Below are positions 26,541-36,005 of a DNA stretch of 64,000 nucleotides, in pieces. The stretch's first letter is position 1; each line of letters starts with the position of its first letter. The notes beneath the pieces are model-generated. The model was not told where the DNA came from. It saw only the letters and a program-made list of their open reading frames with translations, and searched no databases. Source of the DNA: CAIXSC01 sp046349915 (GTDB lineage Bacteria > Planctomycetota > Planctomycetia > Pirellulales > Pirellulaceae); contig JAXMBL010000012.1 in the NCBI GenBank assembly GCA_046349915.1, positions 124,001-188,000 of the forward strand. Direction: 5' to 3'. Both the position numbers and the translations under genes were made by a program.

Positions 26541-29171
26541 ATGCAATTAGATCCGTATCACCAGTGGCTCGGAATTCCCCCGCAAGAACAGCCTCCCAAT
26601 CACTATCGACTCTTGGGACTTGCCGTTTTCGAGTCGAATCCCAAGGTGATCGAATCGGCCGCCGACCGGCAAATGGCCCACGTTCGCACCTTTCAACTGA
26701 GCGCTCATGCGGCTCTTTCGCAGAAGCTGTTAGGTGAGATCGCGGCCGCGCGTTTAGTATTGCTGACGCCCGAGCGGAAGGCCGAGTATGACGAACGACT
26801 CATGCACGAATTTCCGTTGCTCGATCCGCTAGGAGGTTTAACTCCGCTCTCCGCATCTCCCCTAGGGCCGATGGTCGATTTGGGGGACGAATCGCTTTTG
26901 CCGGTGGGCTCAACGCTCGCTGCGCCGCTTGTCGAACAACCGAAGCCGATTACTCCAGCACCCGTCAAGTCGCTCACTCGATCTCGCCCCTCTCCCAGCA
27001 AGACTCGCACGATCATGCAAATCGTGCAGATGGTGTTTGGAGGCGTGGCGGGGATTTCCATCGCCATCCTCGCGCTCTGGCTCGTTTTTCGCAAAGATCC
27101 ATTTGGACTATTCACTCCGGATCCGCCGGCGGGTGGACAAGTGGCCGCGGCGCCAAGCGAAACCGGAGCATCGTTGCAACAAAGTCCGTCGACGCCGCAA
27201 CCCATGCCTCCGCGGTTCCCGATCGGAGTTGCACCGCCGACCGCGAGTTTCATACCGCAGGGGAACATGGGTCCGCAGGCTTCGCCGGGCGCGATGGTTC
27301 GCACCGAGTCCAGCGGTTCGCCTGCAACGACGGGAAGCTCGGCGGAGCCTCGGCGAGTTCCGACTCCACCCAACTCGCCGTCGACCGCGGATGTTCCAAC
27401 GAATCCCAGTGGTGTTCAACCGTCGGTTGTTGCTCCCTCGATTCCTCGCCCCACGCTCGTTCCCACAGTTGGCAAAAATCCAGCGCCTACGGGCGAAGCA
27501 CTGCTGCAAGCTCGCAGCGTCGTACGCGATCTCTATCGAGGCAAATATGACGCCACCGCGGTGCTAGATCCCGTTGCGAAGAGCCAGGCCCTCGAAAAAC
27601 TCGCGCGCGAAATGTCGCAGACAGCTCGTGAGGAATCGGATCTGGCGGCGAAGTATGCCTGTCTCGAGTTTGCGATCCGCGTGGGGGCGATGAGCGGCGA
27701 AGCCGATATTCTGACCGATGCCTTCACTCAGGTTGTACGAACGTATGACGTCGACGAAACCGCGCTACGACTCGATGCCTACACGCGCCTCGCCAAAACT
27801 CTTGCCGAGCAACTCACTCAGGTGCCCAAAGACAATCGGTACGAGCGATTCGCTATTCGGGCGGACGATGCAGCGCTGAACGCTGAAAAGAGCGGTAAGG
27901 CGAATGAGGCGATTCAGATTCTACAATTGCTGTCCCCGACTATCCTGGATGAGGTCAGTCCGGCGATGCGCACTCGTATCGAATCAAGATTGGTCACGCT
28001 CGGAAAGAAAGGGCAGTTCTCTGAGGCGGCTCGCGCATTGGCGGCCAAAGTAGAAGCAGCACCGACCGACCTGGGACTGAAAACAGAATATGGAGTGTTA
28101 CTGTGCTTTGAGCTGGAGGAATGGGCCGCGGGAATTCCTCAACTCTTTGCCGGTGCAGATCCGGTCTTGCGAGAACTAGCTCGCAAAGAGCTGGAAGCAT
28201 CGACCAGTCCCGAACAGCAGGAGCAGTTGGCCGACTCCTGGTGGGATTACTCGCTGCAAGGATCACATGTCGAACCAGCTTAACGTCGTGCCGCTCATTG
28301 GTACCGGCTGATGAAACGGCATGCCCGTGGGCTCGGTAAGCTCAAGATTGAGGAAAGACTAGCAGTCGTGGCGAGTGTGGAGGGAACGAATCGACCCAAA
28401 GCCCCTCCACGGACGCCCACCGATTCGAACCTACCCCGCCCACCTGCGCTCCCTACTCGAGCTGCTCGCCCCGGCGAGAAGCTCATTGAAGTGCAACTCG
28501 ACCTACGCAAGGACTCAAGTCTCACCTCTCTGAGTGTCCCGGAGTCGACTGGTAGCGACGATGTGCAGATCGAAGTTTTGACCGTCGAGTCGCCAATTGC
28601 CACTCGATTCAAGGCTGAACGCGCAACGGCTCGACTGGGAACTCCCGTGATCATCGAGTTTACTGACGCGAACAATGTCTGGATCGAATTGACCGCGACG
28701 CGAAGTAAGCGGGACGAAGTGTCGTTGCGAGCGACGCCGAAATGTCGTTTCATGAACAATCAAGAGCTCTCGTTCACGTTGAATTATCTGGAAGAGCGAT
28801 CAGGGGATATCGACCGCACGATCCAGACCGCTCGCAATTCGGCGGAACGAGCCCAGCGGCTTGCTAGCAGCTCGCAGCAATTGGCTCGTTCCGCGCCGAA
28901 TCCCGTGCAGCGACGTAATGCCGAAGTGACCTACCAACAACAATCAAAGGCCTATGCTTCGCAGAAACAGCGACTCGATCAATTGCTGGAAATGAAAAAG
29001 GCCTTGCCTACCGCACTCGAGTATGCCAAGAAGTTGCACGAAGCGGTCAAGCTGACCGTGGGAGTAACCGTGACGGCTGTCTCGAATGAAGGCGGATCCG
29101 CGGGAGATGCGGCCAAGATGAGTGAAGCGGGGGCGTCGAGTGATTCGGGAAAATCGTCAACCGCGGAATAG
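26541..29171 (+). pseudogene. J-domain-like planctomycete membrane protein, split by an in-frame TAA
   Basis: Two open stretches in the same frame (26541-28283 and 28284 onward) look like one gene of 877 codons broken by TAA at 28281-28283. The first part has the planctomycete J-like N-terminus (DPYHQWLGIPPQEQPPNHYR, then LGEIAAARLVLLTPERKAEYDERL), one membrane helix (about 160-183), a Pro-rich linker and helical repeats ending in LADSWWDYSLQGSHVEPA. The reading resumes right after the stop with RRAAHWYRLMKRHARGLGKLKIEERL, which is how members of this family continue after their WWD motif. The tail (to 29171) is a coiled-coil region. If translated separately, the second part would need the ATG at 28311, which has no ribosome site. 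A CAA-to-TAA change, sequencing error or readthrough are the options. Confidence 0.75.
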
Positions 29172-29177
29172 GCTGTC

Positions 29178-29561
29178 CTACCAAGCACCTTCTTGAAAAA
29201 CGAGTTGACCATCGATCAGTAGCCGCGAAGCTCGCAAGAATAACGCGAATGCAGTGCGAATCTCGATTCGGGCATGATGCGAGGCGTTGCCCACGGGGAT
29301 CTCGAAGTCGATCGGCGAGCGAAAGGTGAGGCCCGTGCTCGTCACTCGCGCGACGGGGAGTCCGTTGAGAAACACGGTTTCGTATCCCATGCCGCGGCCA
29401 TCATACTCGATGACGGCGTCGAACCGGCCGCGGACCTCGATCTTGCGATAAGCCCAGCGACGACGAGCTAACGTGCCAACCAGATCCGGATGTGGGTCCA
29501 ACGTGGAAGTCGTGGTAACCCGTGGACTCTCGTAGGGATTAATGATCGGTTTGGGCGCCAA
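29178..29561 (-). CDS. Conserved small protein with NPYESP N-terminal motif
   Basis: A 127-residue protein of unknown function, convergent with the J-like gene (6-base gap). It begins MAPKPIINPYESPRV; NPY(E/Q)SP near the N-terminus is a frequent planctomycete signature of unknown meaning. The remainder is beta-rich (KIEVRGRFDAVIEYDGRG, DFEIPVGNASHHARIEI), like a small beta-sandwich. The start is TTG at 29561, supported by GAGGGA about eight bases upstream; the next in-frame ATG lies too deep, at residue 58. No membrane segment. Confidence 0.65.
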   Translation of the reverse strand: MAPKPIINPYESPRVTTTSTLDPHPDLVGTLARRRWAYRKIEVRGRFDAVIEYDGRGMGYETVFLNGLPVARVTSTGLTFRSPIDFEIPVGNASHHARIEIRTAFALFLRASRLLIDGQLVFQEGAW

Positions 29562-29682
29562 GTTTCAGTCCCTCGAATACGCTGGCGGAATCTTGAACTC
29601 TCCGATTTGAATCGTTTCTCGTATGCTTGAAAAGACCTAGACAGCCAGAGGCCTCTCGCCAACTCGCTCGATTACTGAAGAA

Positions 29683-30177
29683 TCACGGGCGTTTCACTTC
29701 GAGTTCGATGGTTTGCGAGCCTGCGGCCACGCTAACTTTCCATGGCGAACGGACTGGGTCGGAATAGGTAGCTGGAAAACGGGGGACATACGGTTTCAAC
29801 AAGGTCCCGTCTTCCGTTCTCGGGGCGGAGTAGGGGCCTAGATCCTCGAGGATCACCACGTGCTCTCCTACCACCGCGCCAGCTTGCCCTTGGTCGGTTT
29901 TGAGCTGGAAACGACCTGCTGGATCGGGCTGTCCAAAAGACCTCGCCGCCGCTCCCGCTCCGTTGGCTTGAGGAACGAAGACGACCACCACATCTTGCAC
30001 CGGCTGCCCGTCCATCGTCACTCGACCATCCACCTGGCCGAACGGAATCGACGACGAACCGCAGCCTGCCGCCGTTGCGACGGTCATGAGCACGGCGGCG
30101 GCTAGCAGCCATACAGGTCGAAGGAACGTGGCGACGTGCCTATTTCTTAGTTGTTTCTTCGGCACGCACATGTTCAT
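29683..30177 (-). CDS. Lipoprotein with transthyretin/carboxypeptidase-regulatory-like domain
   Basis: A 164-residue predicted lipoprotein. A hydrophobic leader (WLLAAAVLMTVATAAGC) ends in a lipobox, so the Cys before GSSSIPFG would be lipidated. The rest is a beta-sandwich of the type often paired with DUF1559 in planctomycetes (GQVDGRVTMDGQPVQDVVVV, PAGRFQLKTDQGQAGAVVGE). Its ATG overlaps the stop of the DUF1559 gene (ATGA), so the two are translationally coupled. Role presumably in the envelope next to the pseudopilin-like partner. Confidence 0.82.
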   Translation of the reverse strand: MNMCVPKKQLRNRHVATFLRPVWLLAAAVLMTVATAAGCGSSSIPFGQVDGRVTMDGQPVQDVVVVFVPQANGAGAAARSFGQPDPAGRFQLKTDQGQAGAVVGEHVVILEDLGPYSAPRTEDGTLLKPYVPRFPATYSDPVRSPWKVSVAAGSQTIELEVKRP

Positions 30178-31202
30178 TCGGTCGACACCGGATTGCCGTC
30201 GTTGCGAACCGATAATCGTTGCAAATTGACCAACGACAGGGTCTGCGAGAGGAAGCGAACCGATCCATCCGCCAGCGCGAAATTCGCGCCGCCCGGATGG
30301 TTGCTGCCAAAGGCCGAGATGCGACGGTCGTTGTAGTAGAGGTATGCGCTATACGAAGTCGCGGGTGGAACCATGCTGCTCGCCGCCGAAAAAGGAGACG
30401 GGATCTTGAAGTTGATCGGCGCCATACTGCTGAGTAACACGTCTCCAGCCGCGAGGCGTCCACCCGAGGGCGCCCACCAGCCCGTTGCGCCCATCGCATT
30501 CAAGAACTGCCCGCTGGGTGGCGTTAGATTCGCCGCGAACGTGTCATGGTTGCGATCAAAATGACTCCGCTCGCCAAACAATAAAGTGTTGCTCAACCCG
30601 TCGGTGATGTCCGCCAGACGGATTGGTTGACCAGTCGGATCGGTTTGTGATCCAGGTCCAACGACCCAGAAGACTCCGTCATTCGAGGCGAATTGGGGGT
30701 CGTAAGAACGAGTGCCTCCGTTGCCTCCGTAGCTGGTGAGTGCGTACCAACGCCCACTGCCGCCATCGACCGGGTTCATGGGAATGACATCGGACGGGCA
30801 GATCAACATCGGCAACTTAGTGGCCGTGCGCGAGGCTGTGCCGCCGACCGTATTGTTCAGCGGGTCGACGTGATCCCACGCATCCGCCAGCGCCGTTTGT
30901 TCGAGCTGGGCTAGCAACTTCACGAACAGAGACACTCCGCGATACTTGGGCGAGGCGACGAACGGCAACTGCCATACGCCAGGAGGCAGTGTTCCCTGAA
31001 CGTCATGATGATTGTGCGACGCCAGCGCTAGTTGTTTGAGCTGGTTGGTGCATTGAGTGCGGCGAGCCGATTCGCGAGCGGCCTGGACCGCGGGTAGCAA
31101 CAGCGCCACCAAGACGCCGATGATCGCGATCACCACCAATAATTCGACCAACGTAAAGCCATGTCGCGAGCGAAGCGATGCCAGGGAAGCTTGGGTCCGC
31201 AT
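30174..31202 (-). CDS. DUF1559 type II pseudopilin-like protein
   Basis: A 342-residue protein with the prepilin leader RHGFTLVELLVVIAIIGVLV (cleavage expected after G15, then methylated F16) followed by LLPAVQAARESARRTQCTNQ, the standard DUF1559 N-terminus. Near the C-terminus NHPGGANFALADGSVRFLSQ is the DUF1559 H-X9-DG motif. The fold is an N-terminal helix plus a beta-rich head. These proteins are very numerous in planctomycetes; their role is not established. The open frame extends to 31289 into the upstream gene, but the ATG at 31202 gives the normal short leader. The lipoprotein gene follows with a 4-base overlap. Confidence 0.9.
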   Translation of the reverse strand: MRTQASLASLRSRHGFTLVELLVVIAIIGVLVALLLPAVQAARESARRTQCTNQLKQLALASHNHHDVQGTLPPGVWQLPFVASPKYRGVSLFVKLLAQLEQTALADAWDHVDPLNNTVGGTASRTATKLPMLICPSDVIPMNPVDGGSGRWYALTSYGGNGGTRSYDPQFASNDGVFWVVGPGSQTDPTGQPIRLADITDGLSNTLLFGERSHFDRNHDTFAANLTPPSGQFLNAMGATGWWAPSGGRLAAGDVLLSSMAPINFKIPSPFSAASSMVPPATSYSAYLYYNDRRISAFGSNHPGGANFALADGSVRFLSQTLSLVNLQRLSVRNDGNPVSTE

Positions 31203-31251
31203 AGTAATCTCGTCGCAAAAAATGACCGCGAATAACAATTGCGAAAATTGA

Positions 31252-31671
31252 TCAGGGATTCTCGACAATACGTATTTGCTCGGCGTCATTCACCTCGATC
31301 CGAGGCGTTTCGTCCTTCACCGACACCGTGCCCTCGACGAAGACGGTCTTGTCTTGAAAGCGGCCGACGATATCGTCCACTCCCTTTTCCTTCAGGCTGC
31401 GAGCTCCATCGCGAGTGATCACGATGGCGAAGTTCTTGGGATCGCGGAAATCGAGTTCGCTGTCCAGGAAGATTTCGCCGCGTTTCTCCAGCCGATCCTT
31501 GGCCGCGCGAACCTGCAATTGCACTCGGACCTTTTCGCCGACTTTTCCGCGAGCCGCAACCGCGTCGATCGGCTTCGATTCGTCCGCCGCGAATGACCGC
31601 GTCAGACCATGGCCTCCTACGAGCAGCAGCAAGGCTAGAAATGTGCGACTCACGAAGGCTGGCCGGATCAT
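31252..31671 (-). CDS. Small exported protein, possible OB-fold
   Basis: A 139-residue protein with signal peptide (about residues 1-28, ending SFAADES). The mature part is beta-rich and soluble: GKVGEKVRVQLQVRAAKDR, GEIFLDSELDFRDPKNFAIV, FQDKTVFVEGTVSVKDETPR, an arrangement that resembles an OB-fold of the nucleic-acid- or ligand-binding YdeI/tRNA-anti type. The ATG at 31671 has GGAAGGAAA five bases ahead; the frame opens 10 codons earlier. It lies 49 bases upstream of the DUF1559 gene, on the same strand. Function unknown. Confidence 0.72.
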   Translation of the reverse strand: MIRPAFVSRTFLALLLLVGGHGLTRSFAADESKPIDAVAARGKVGEKVRVQLQVRAAKDRLEKRGEIFLDSELDFRDPKNFAIVITRDGARSLKEKGVDDIVGRFQDKTVFVEGTVSVKDETPRIEVNDAEQIRIVENP

Positions 31672-31861
31672 GAGTGTTTCCTTCCCGCGAACTCGCCCCA
31701 AGCGACGCTCGCATGCAAGAACCTACGGCGGGAGCAAATGGCACCGAAATACCAATTGGTGGGGTCTTATGATACTCGTTCGGTCGTGGCTGTCCAGGGG
31801 CGAAGAGGTTCGACCACGAATCGCGCGAATCCCACGACTTTGGGAACCAAGTGCTGTCCAG

Positions 31862-32677
31862 CTATGAACCTGTGCCGCGTTGTCGGAGGGCTTCGTAACA
31901 GAGCACGGCGGCTGTCGCCGAGACATTCAGGCTATCGGCCGCGCCGAGCATGGGGAGCGCCACGGCTGTGACATCTTTGCCGCTCCAGATCGCGGACAGT
32001 CCCGTCGACTCGGCGCCCAACACCACGGCCACGGCGCCGATCCAGTTCGCATCCCAGGGGCGTACCGCTCCCTCCACGCGAGCCGCCAGCACTCGCACGC
32101 CCTGTTGCTTGAGCCATTGACGAGTCATCGCGGCGTCGGCCGAACATACGGGAACGGTGAACACCGTCCCCATGCTCGCCCGTATCACATTGGGATTGTG
32201 CCAATCGGTTCCACCATCGCACAAAATCACGGCCGCGACTCCGGTCGCATCCGCGGTCCGCAAGATAGCGCCAAGGTTACCAGGCTTTTCGACTCCCTCC
32301 ACAACGACGAGAAGCGGCGATGGCTGCAGCGTCAGTTGATCGAGTGTCAACGGGGTAACCTGAGCGACTCCCACGACCCCGTCGATCCGTTCGCCAAAGG
32401 TCAGCTTTTCGAAGACAGGACGAGTGACCTGCCAGAATTCATACGAAGATTCAGTAGACGATTGCAACTTGGCTCGGAGCCTTCGCGCATCGGAAGAGCC
32501 GTCCGCCAGTTCTTCACACCAGTACAACTCGTCGATCTTCACGCCGCCTTCGACGGCCCGCAGGAGTTCGCGAGCTCCGTCGATCACGATGCGTCCGAGT
32601 CGATTGCGTCCGCGGCGATCGCGCAGGCGTGCAACTTCCTTCACTCGCGGGTTCTGTAAACTCGTAATCAACGACAT
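31862..32677 (-). CDS. SpoU/TrmH-family RNA methyltransferase
   Basis: A 271-residue SPOUT-class enzyme that transfers a methyl group from SAM to a ribose 2'-OH in rRNA or tRNA. The N-terminal substrate-binding region (residues 1-100) begins with SLQNPRVKEVARLRDRRGR. The three SpoU motifs are visible: EGVEKPGNLGAILRTADATG, VLGAESTGLS and LPMLGAADSLNVSATAAVL (knot). The exact target base is not predictable. Single minus-strand gene, 30 bases upstream of the DUF1501 gene's 3' end. Confidence 0.92.
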   Translation of the reverse strand: MSLITSLQNPRVKEVARLRDRRGRNRLGRIVIDGARELLRAVEGGVKIDELYWCEELADGSSDARRLRAKLQSSTESSYEFWQVTRPVFEKLTFGERIDGVVGVAQVTPLTLDQLTLQPSPLLVVVEGVEKPGNLGAILRTADATGVAAVILCDGGTDWHNPNVIRASMGTVFTVPVCSADAAMTRQWLKQQGVRVLAARVEGAVRPWDANWIGAVAVVLGAESTGLSAIWSGKDVTAVALPMLGAADSLNVSATAAVLCYEALRQRGTGS

Positions 32678-32706
32678 GCGAGTGTGGGCCTGAGACGATC
32701 GTGGCT

Positions 32707-34083
32707 CTAAAATAATTCCCGAATGGGTTCGGCTTCGACGAATCGCACTGGACGACCTCCCGGACCTGGCATCATCGTTGTCTCGAGATCGATGCCCATC
32801 CCGTGATAGATGGAAGCCAGAATGCGTGGAGGTTCGACGGGGTAGTCGTGAGGCGCCGCGCCGATTTTGTCGGTCGACCCAATCACTTGACCGCCGCGGA
32901 TGTTACCTCCGCACAAAAAGTTCGTCCAGGCGGGCGGGTAATGGTCGCGCCCTCCGCGCGGATTCAGCTTAGGCGTGCGCCCCATCTCGCTGAGCACGGC
33001 TACCACCGTCTCCTGCAACAGCCCGCGTTGCTCCAAGTCCTCGATCAGTGCGGTAAAGGCCAGATCAAACTGGGGACAAAGGATGCGCTCGTAATCCAGA
33101 TAAGTGTTGTTGAGTCCGCCGCCATCCGCATGCATGTCCCAACACGACTGGTTGAACACGGTATCGAAATGATTGACGGTGATAAAACGAGCACCCGCTT
33201 CGATCAAACGACGGGCCATCAGGCAGCTTTGGCCAAACGTGTTGCGTCCATAGCGGTCTCGCAGTTTGTCGGACTCATGCTTGAGTTCGAAGGCCATGCG
33301 AGTTTGCGACGAGGTCAACAGGTTGAACGCTCTCGCATAGGAAGCATCCAAATCTTGGGTCGACTTGGATTCGCTGCGACGTTGCAGGGCGTCGAGTTGC
33401 CCGAGCAGATCACGTCGAGCGGAGATTCGGGGTTCGGCGTGGTTCGCGGGGGGCGCCAGATCGGCCACCTTGAAGTCGCTAGAGGCAGGGTCCGAGCCTA
33501 AGAAGAATGGTTCGTGCGCGCTTCCCAAGTAAGCAGCCGTTTGACCATGAAACGGCCCCGCGCCCGTGTTGCCGATCTTTCCCGGCAGGATGATCGACGC
33601 CGGCAGGTCGCCCTTCGGGCCGAACACCCGCGAAACAACCGACCCGATATGAGGCTGCACGTTGTTCGGATTGAAGTCGTGCCCCGTCATCATCCAGCGC
33701 TGTCCATTTTCATGCGACGCACCCGTGTTGTAGTGCAGGCCGCGAATCAGAGCCACTTGATCCATCATCCGCGCCATGTACGGAAAATGTTCGCAGATCT
33801 GCACCGACGAAACGTTGGTCGAGATGGGGCGGAACTTTCCTCGCACGTCATCGGGCGCGTCGGGCTTCATATCCCAGGTATCGAGATGCCCCGGCGAACC
33901 CACCAGGAAGATCGTGATGCAATTGCGGATCTTCGCCTTCGAATAGTCGACCGCGCCCGCTCGTTGAAGTCCAAAGAACGTGGGGAGCGTGAGTCCGGCG
34001 AGTCCCGCGGCGCCAGCCGTCAAGAAGCTTCGACGAGAAGATTGGCCGCACTGAGGAACACGCTCATCACCATAATGCAACAC
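32707..34083 (-). CDS. DUF1501 exported protein (first copy)
   Basis: A 458-residue DUF1501 protein with sulfatase-like fold. A twin-arginine-type signal (SSRRSFLTAGAAGLAGLTLP) lies near the N-terminus, so export is by Tat. Motifs of the family: FLVGSPGHLDTWDMKPD, GLHYNTGASHENGQRWMMTG, AVLSEMGRTPKLNPRGGRDH. The frame extends to 34224, but a GTG at 34083 has AGGAG eight bases upstream and gives the normal short leader (MLHYGDERVPQCG). DUF1501 genes usually follow a PSD1 (DUF1549/DUF1553) gene; here that partner is absent, and a fragment of another gene lies upstream. Confidence 0.88.
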   Translation of the reverse strand: MLHYGDERVPQCGQSSRRSFLTAGAAGLAGLTLPTFFGLQRAGAVDYSKAKIRNCITIFLVGSPGHLDTWDMKPDAPDDVRGKFRPISTNVSSVQICEHFPYMARMMDQVALIRGLHYNTGASHENGQRWMMTGHDFNPNNVQPHIGSVVSRVFGPKGDLPASIILPGKIGNTGAGPFHGQTAAYLGSAHEPFFLGSDPASSDFKVADLAPPANHAEPRISARRDLLGQLDALQRRSESKSTQDLDASYARAFNLLTSSQTRMAFELKHESDKLRDRYGRNTFGQSCLMARRLIEAGARFITVNHFDTVFNQSCWDMHADGGGLNNTYLDYERILCPQFDLAFTALIEDLEQRGLLQETVVAVLSEMGRTPKLNPRGGRDHYPPAWTNFLCGGNIRGGQVIGSTDKIGAAPHDYPVEPPRILASIYHGMGIDLETTMMPGPGGRPVRFVEAEPIRELF

Positions 34084-34220
34084 GGCCACGACTCCTGATT
34101 TAAACCACTGCTCGGGGACGAAATGCCCAACCCAACTCGAACACCACCCAGTCGCGAGCCCTCGCAGATCACGGACTCTCTCGCACCGCTCGAATTCACG
34201 CGGCGGCGAACCTCGCGATG

Positions 34221-34616
34221 TCAAATCTTGTACTCGACTTTATTGGAGACTTCGACGTACTTGCTCGCGGTAAACTCGCCATCTTTATCTTTGGCGTAGT
34301 TCACATACTTGAACATTTCGAGCACGATCTCGTAGCTGCCTGGAGTGGCATCGGCGAGTTCGAAATGATGGTCGGGGCGAGCGGACGCTGTGGCGACGAC
34401 CTGCCCATCCCGCTTCACTCGCCATTGCAGTCGCGACCCCCAGTCGTTGGCGACCTCGCTGCGAGTCACTCGACGACCTTCCAGCCGGATCTCCGCTTGG
34501 GGCGTCCCTTCGAATTTCTGTTCCACGAGCATGGTCTCCACGACATCGAGTTTCCAGGGCGGTTGGTCCCGGTGTTTGACACCCTGGATGATACGGTCAT
34601 AACTCGCCGTTTGCAC
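34221..34616 (-). CDS. Fragment or small protein of unknown function, N-terminus probably lost
   Basis: 131 coding-like codons ending YVEVSNKVEYKI. The sequence (DQPPWKLDVVETMLVEQKFE, SRLQWRVKRDGQVVATASAR, ATPGSYEIVLEMFKYVNYA) looks like an Ig-like or beta-sandwich C-terminal domain. The frame stays open to 35222, but everything beyond about 34640 is antisense to the nitrilase gene and not convincing. No ribosome site precedes the GTG at 34616. The coding character stops exactly where a fragment of another gene starts on the opposite strand. I read it as a 5'-truncated gene; an intact small gene is the alternative. Confidence 0.45.
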   Translation of the reverse strand: MQTASYDRIIQGVKHRDQPPWKLDVVETMLVEQKFEGTPQAEIRLEGRRVTRSEVANDWGSRLQWRVKRDGQVVATASARPDHHFELADATPGSYEIVLEMFKYVNYAKDKDGEFTASKYVEVSNKVEYKI

Positions 34617-34795
34617 TATGGAAGCATGAAAAACCACCGGGGCGTAACGGAAACAAGATTCTGTGGCTGGAGGGAGTGGCCACTGCGGCGGATCAATTGG
34701 ATTTCGACTATCCTGGCACGTCGAGTCTCGGGGTGACGACGGGCGGAGGAACTTACTTCCACGGCGCGACCGCGGGTATCGAGACTCAATGGTAG
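34592..34795 (+). pseudogene. C-terminal remnant of an outer-membrane barrel protein
   Basis: The plus-strand frame open from 34592 ends with TAG at 34793-34795. From about 34645 it reads NGNKILWLEGVATAADQLDF then a Gly-rich segment and FHGATAGIETQW. A final HG-x3-GxExxW segment with a WLxGVA stretch before it resembles the C-terminus of planctomycete BBP-type outer-membrane proteins, compare the intact porin here, which ends QGLTIGLEGQW. No start codon with ribosome site and no barrel body are present. I read it as the last 50 or so residues of a lost gene. Confidence 0.45.
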
Positions 34796-34823
34796 CAGTC
34801 CTCGGTCTTTGGGAGCTATCGGC

Positions 34824-35702
34824 ATGCCGCCGCTTGTCGTCGCCACGTGTCAGTTTTCGGTCGAGGCGAAGATCTCGCACAATCGAGATTGGGTTTTGCG
34901 ACAGATGGATGAAGCGGCCCGACGAGGCGCTCACATCGTCCATTTCTCCGAATGTGCTTTGTCCGGGTACGCGGGGGTAGACATCCCCGATATCGCGGCG
35001 CTCGACTGGGATGCCTTGCGAGCCGCTACTCGCGAAATTCAGGCGGCGGCCAAGAAACGTCGAGTGTGGGTGTTGTTGGGGTCGACGCACTATCTGGCGG
35101 ACGACGTGAAGCCGCACAACTGCGTCTATGTCGTGGACTCTCGCGGAGACATCGTTGATCGCTACGATAAGCGATTTTGCACCGGACAGTGCGATCCTCG
35201 CACGACGCTTGATTTGGTTCACTATTCGCCCGGCGATCGATACGTCACTTTTCGAGTGCGAGGCTACGTCGGCGGCATCGGGATCTGCTACGACTATCGC
35301 TTTCCTGAGCTCTTTCGCGGCTACAAGCAGCTAGGCGTGGATGTGCTGTTTCAATCGTTCCATAACGCTCGCAAGAGTGTCGTTGCCGACCCGAAGTACA
35401 ACATTTGGAAAACGATTGTGCCGGCGACCATGATGTGCCGAGCGGCCGAGAATCACTTTTGGGTGAGTGCCAACAACAGTACGGCTCGACCTTCGAAATG
35501 GGGAAGCTTCACGGTGCGACCCGACGGCGCGATCGTGGGACGATTGGCCGTGCACCGACCCGGCGTGTTGGTCACGGAAATGGCGCACGATAGGTCGCTG
35601 ATGGACGCCCCCGGCCCGTGGCGCGAGTCGGCGATGAATGGTCAGTTGCACAGCGGCCAACTGGTCGATCATCCGCGGTCGCGCGATGTTCGATGTCTCT
35701 AG
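34824..35702 (+). CDS. Carbon-nitrogen hydrolase (nitrilase superfamily), cytoplasmic
   Basis: A 292-residue amidase-fold protein without signal peptide. The triad is complete: E in VHFSECALSGY, K in VDRYDKRFCTG and C in GGIGICYDYRFPEL. Members hydrolyse non-peptide C-N bonds (omega-amides, carbamoyl groups, aliphatic amides). The frame opens at a TTG at 34809, but the ATG at 34824 has GGGAG about eight bases upstream. It is distinct from the exported nitrilase at 20.2-21.6 kb. It is followed by palindromic repeats, not by a functional partner, so the substrate remains unknown. Confidence 0.9.
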   Translation: MPPLVVATCQFSVEAKISHNRDWVLRQMDEAARRGAHIVHFSECALSGYAGVDIPDIAALDWDALRAATREIQAAAKKRRVWVLLGSTHYLADDVKPHNCVYVVDSRGDIVDRYDKRFCTGQCDPRTTLDLVHYSPGDRYVTFRVRGYVGGIGICYDYRFPELFRGYKQLGVDVLFQSFHNARKSVVADPKYNIWKTIVPATMMCRAAENHFWVSANNSTARPSKWGSFTVRPDGAIVGRLAVHRPGVLVTEMAHDRSLMDAPGPWRESAMNGQLHSGQLVDHPRSRDVRCL

Positions 35703-35726
35703 GGCCTCTGCGAATCGAAAAGCAAC

Positions 35727-35788
35727 GTACGACGGACTTCCAGTCCGTCGGAGCAAGAAACGAGGTACGACGGACTTCTAGTCCATCG
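35727..35788. repeat. Two copies of a GACGGACT-TCC-AGTCCGTC palindrome
   Basis: A perfect copy at 35727-35750 (GTACGACGGACTTCCAGTCC then GTCG) and a degenerate one at 35765-35788 (TTCTAGTCCATCG end). The same unit recurs at 40952 and three times from 56184. The hairpin stem is GACGGACT/AGTCCGTC with a TCC loop. The rest of the gap 35703-36005 holds no gene that I can support. Confidence 0.8.
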
Positions 35789-36005
35789 CTAAGGTTCATC
35801 CCGAACGGGCCGAGCGACCTCGTCCAGCACTTTGCCGCCGCATGTTCTGAAGCGGTGTCAAAGCAAAAGGGCTCGTGACCAAGCCGAACTGAGTGTGGCT
35901 GACTGGGTGCTGGAGTGCGAGTATCATCATGACTCGGCGTTGCGCTCGCCCGCGCAACGCATTCCACGTCGAGACTGATGGTTTTTTCAGCGAGGTGCCC
36001 ACGCC

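Noticed and set aside
32803..33501. 232-codon plus-strand ORF
   Set aside because: Antisense shadow of the DUF1501 gene.
34221..35222. 333-codon minus-strand frame taken as one gene
   Set aside because: Only the last 131 codons look coding; the rest is antisense to the nitrilase.
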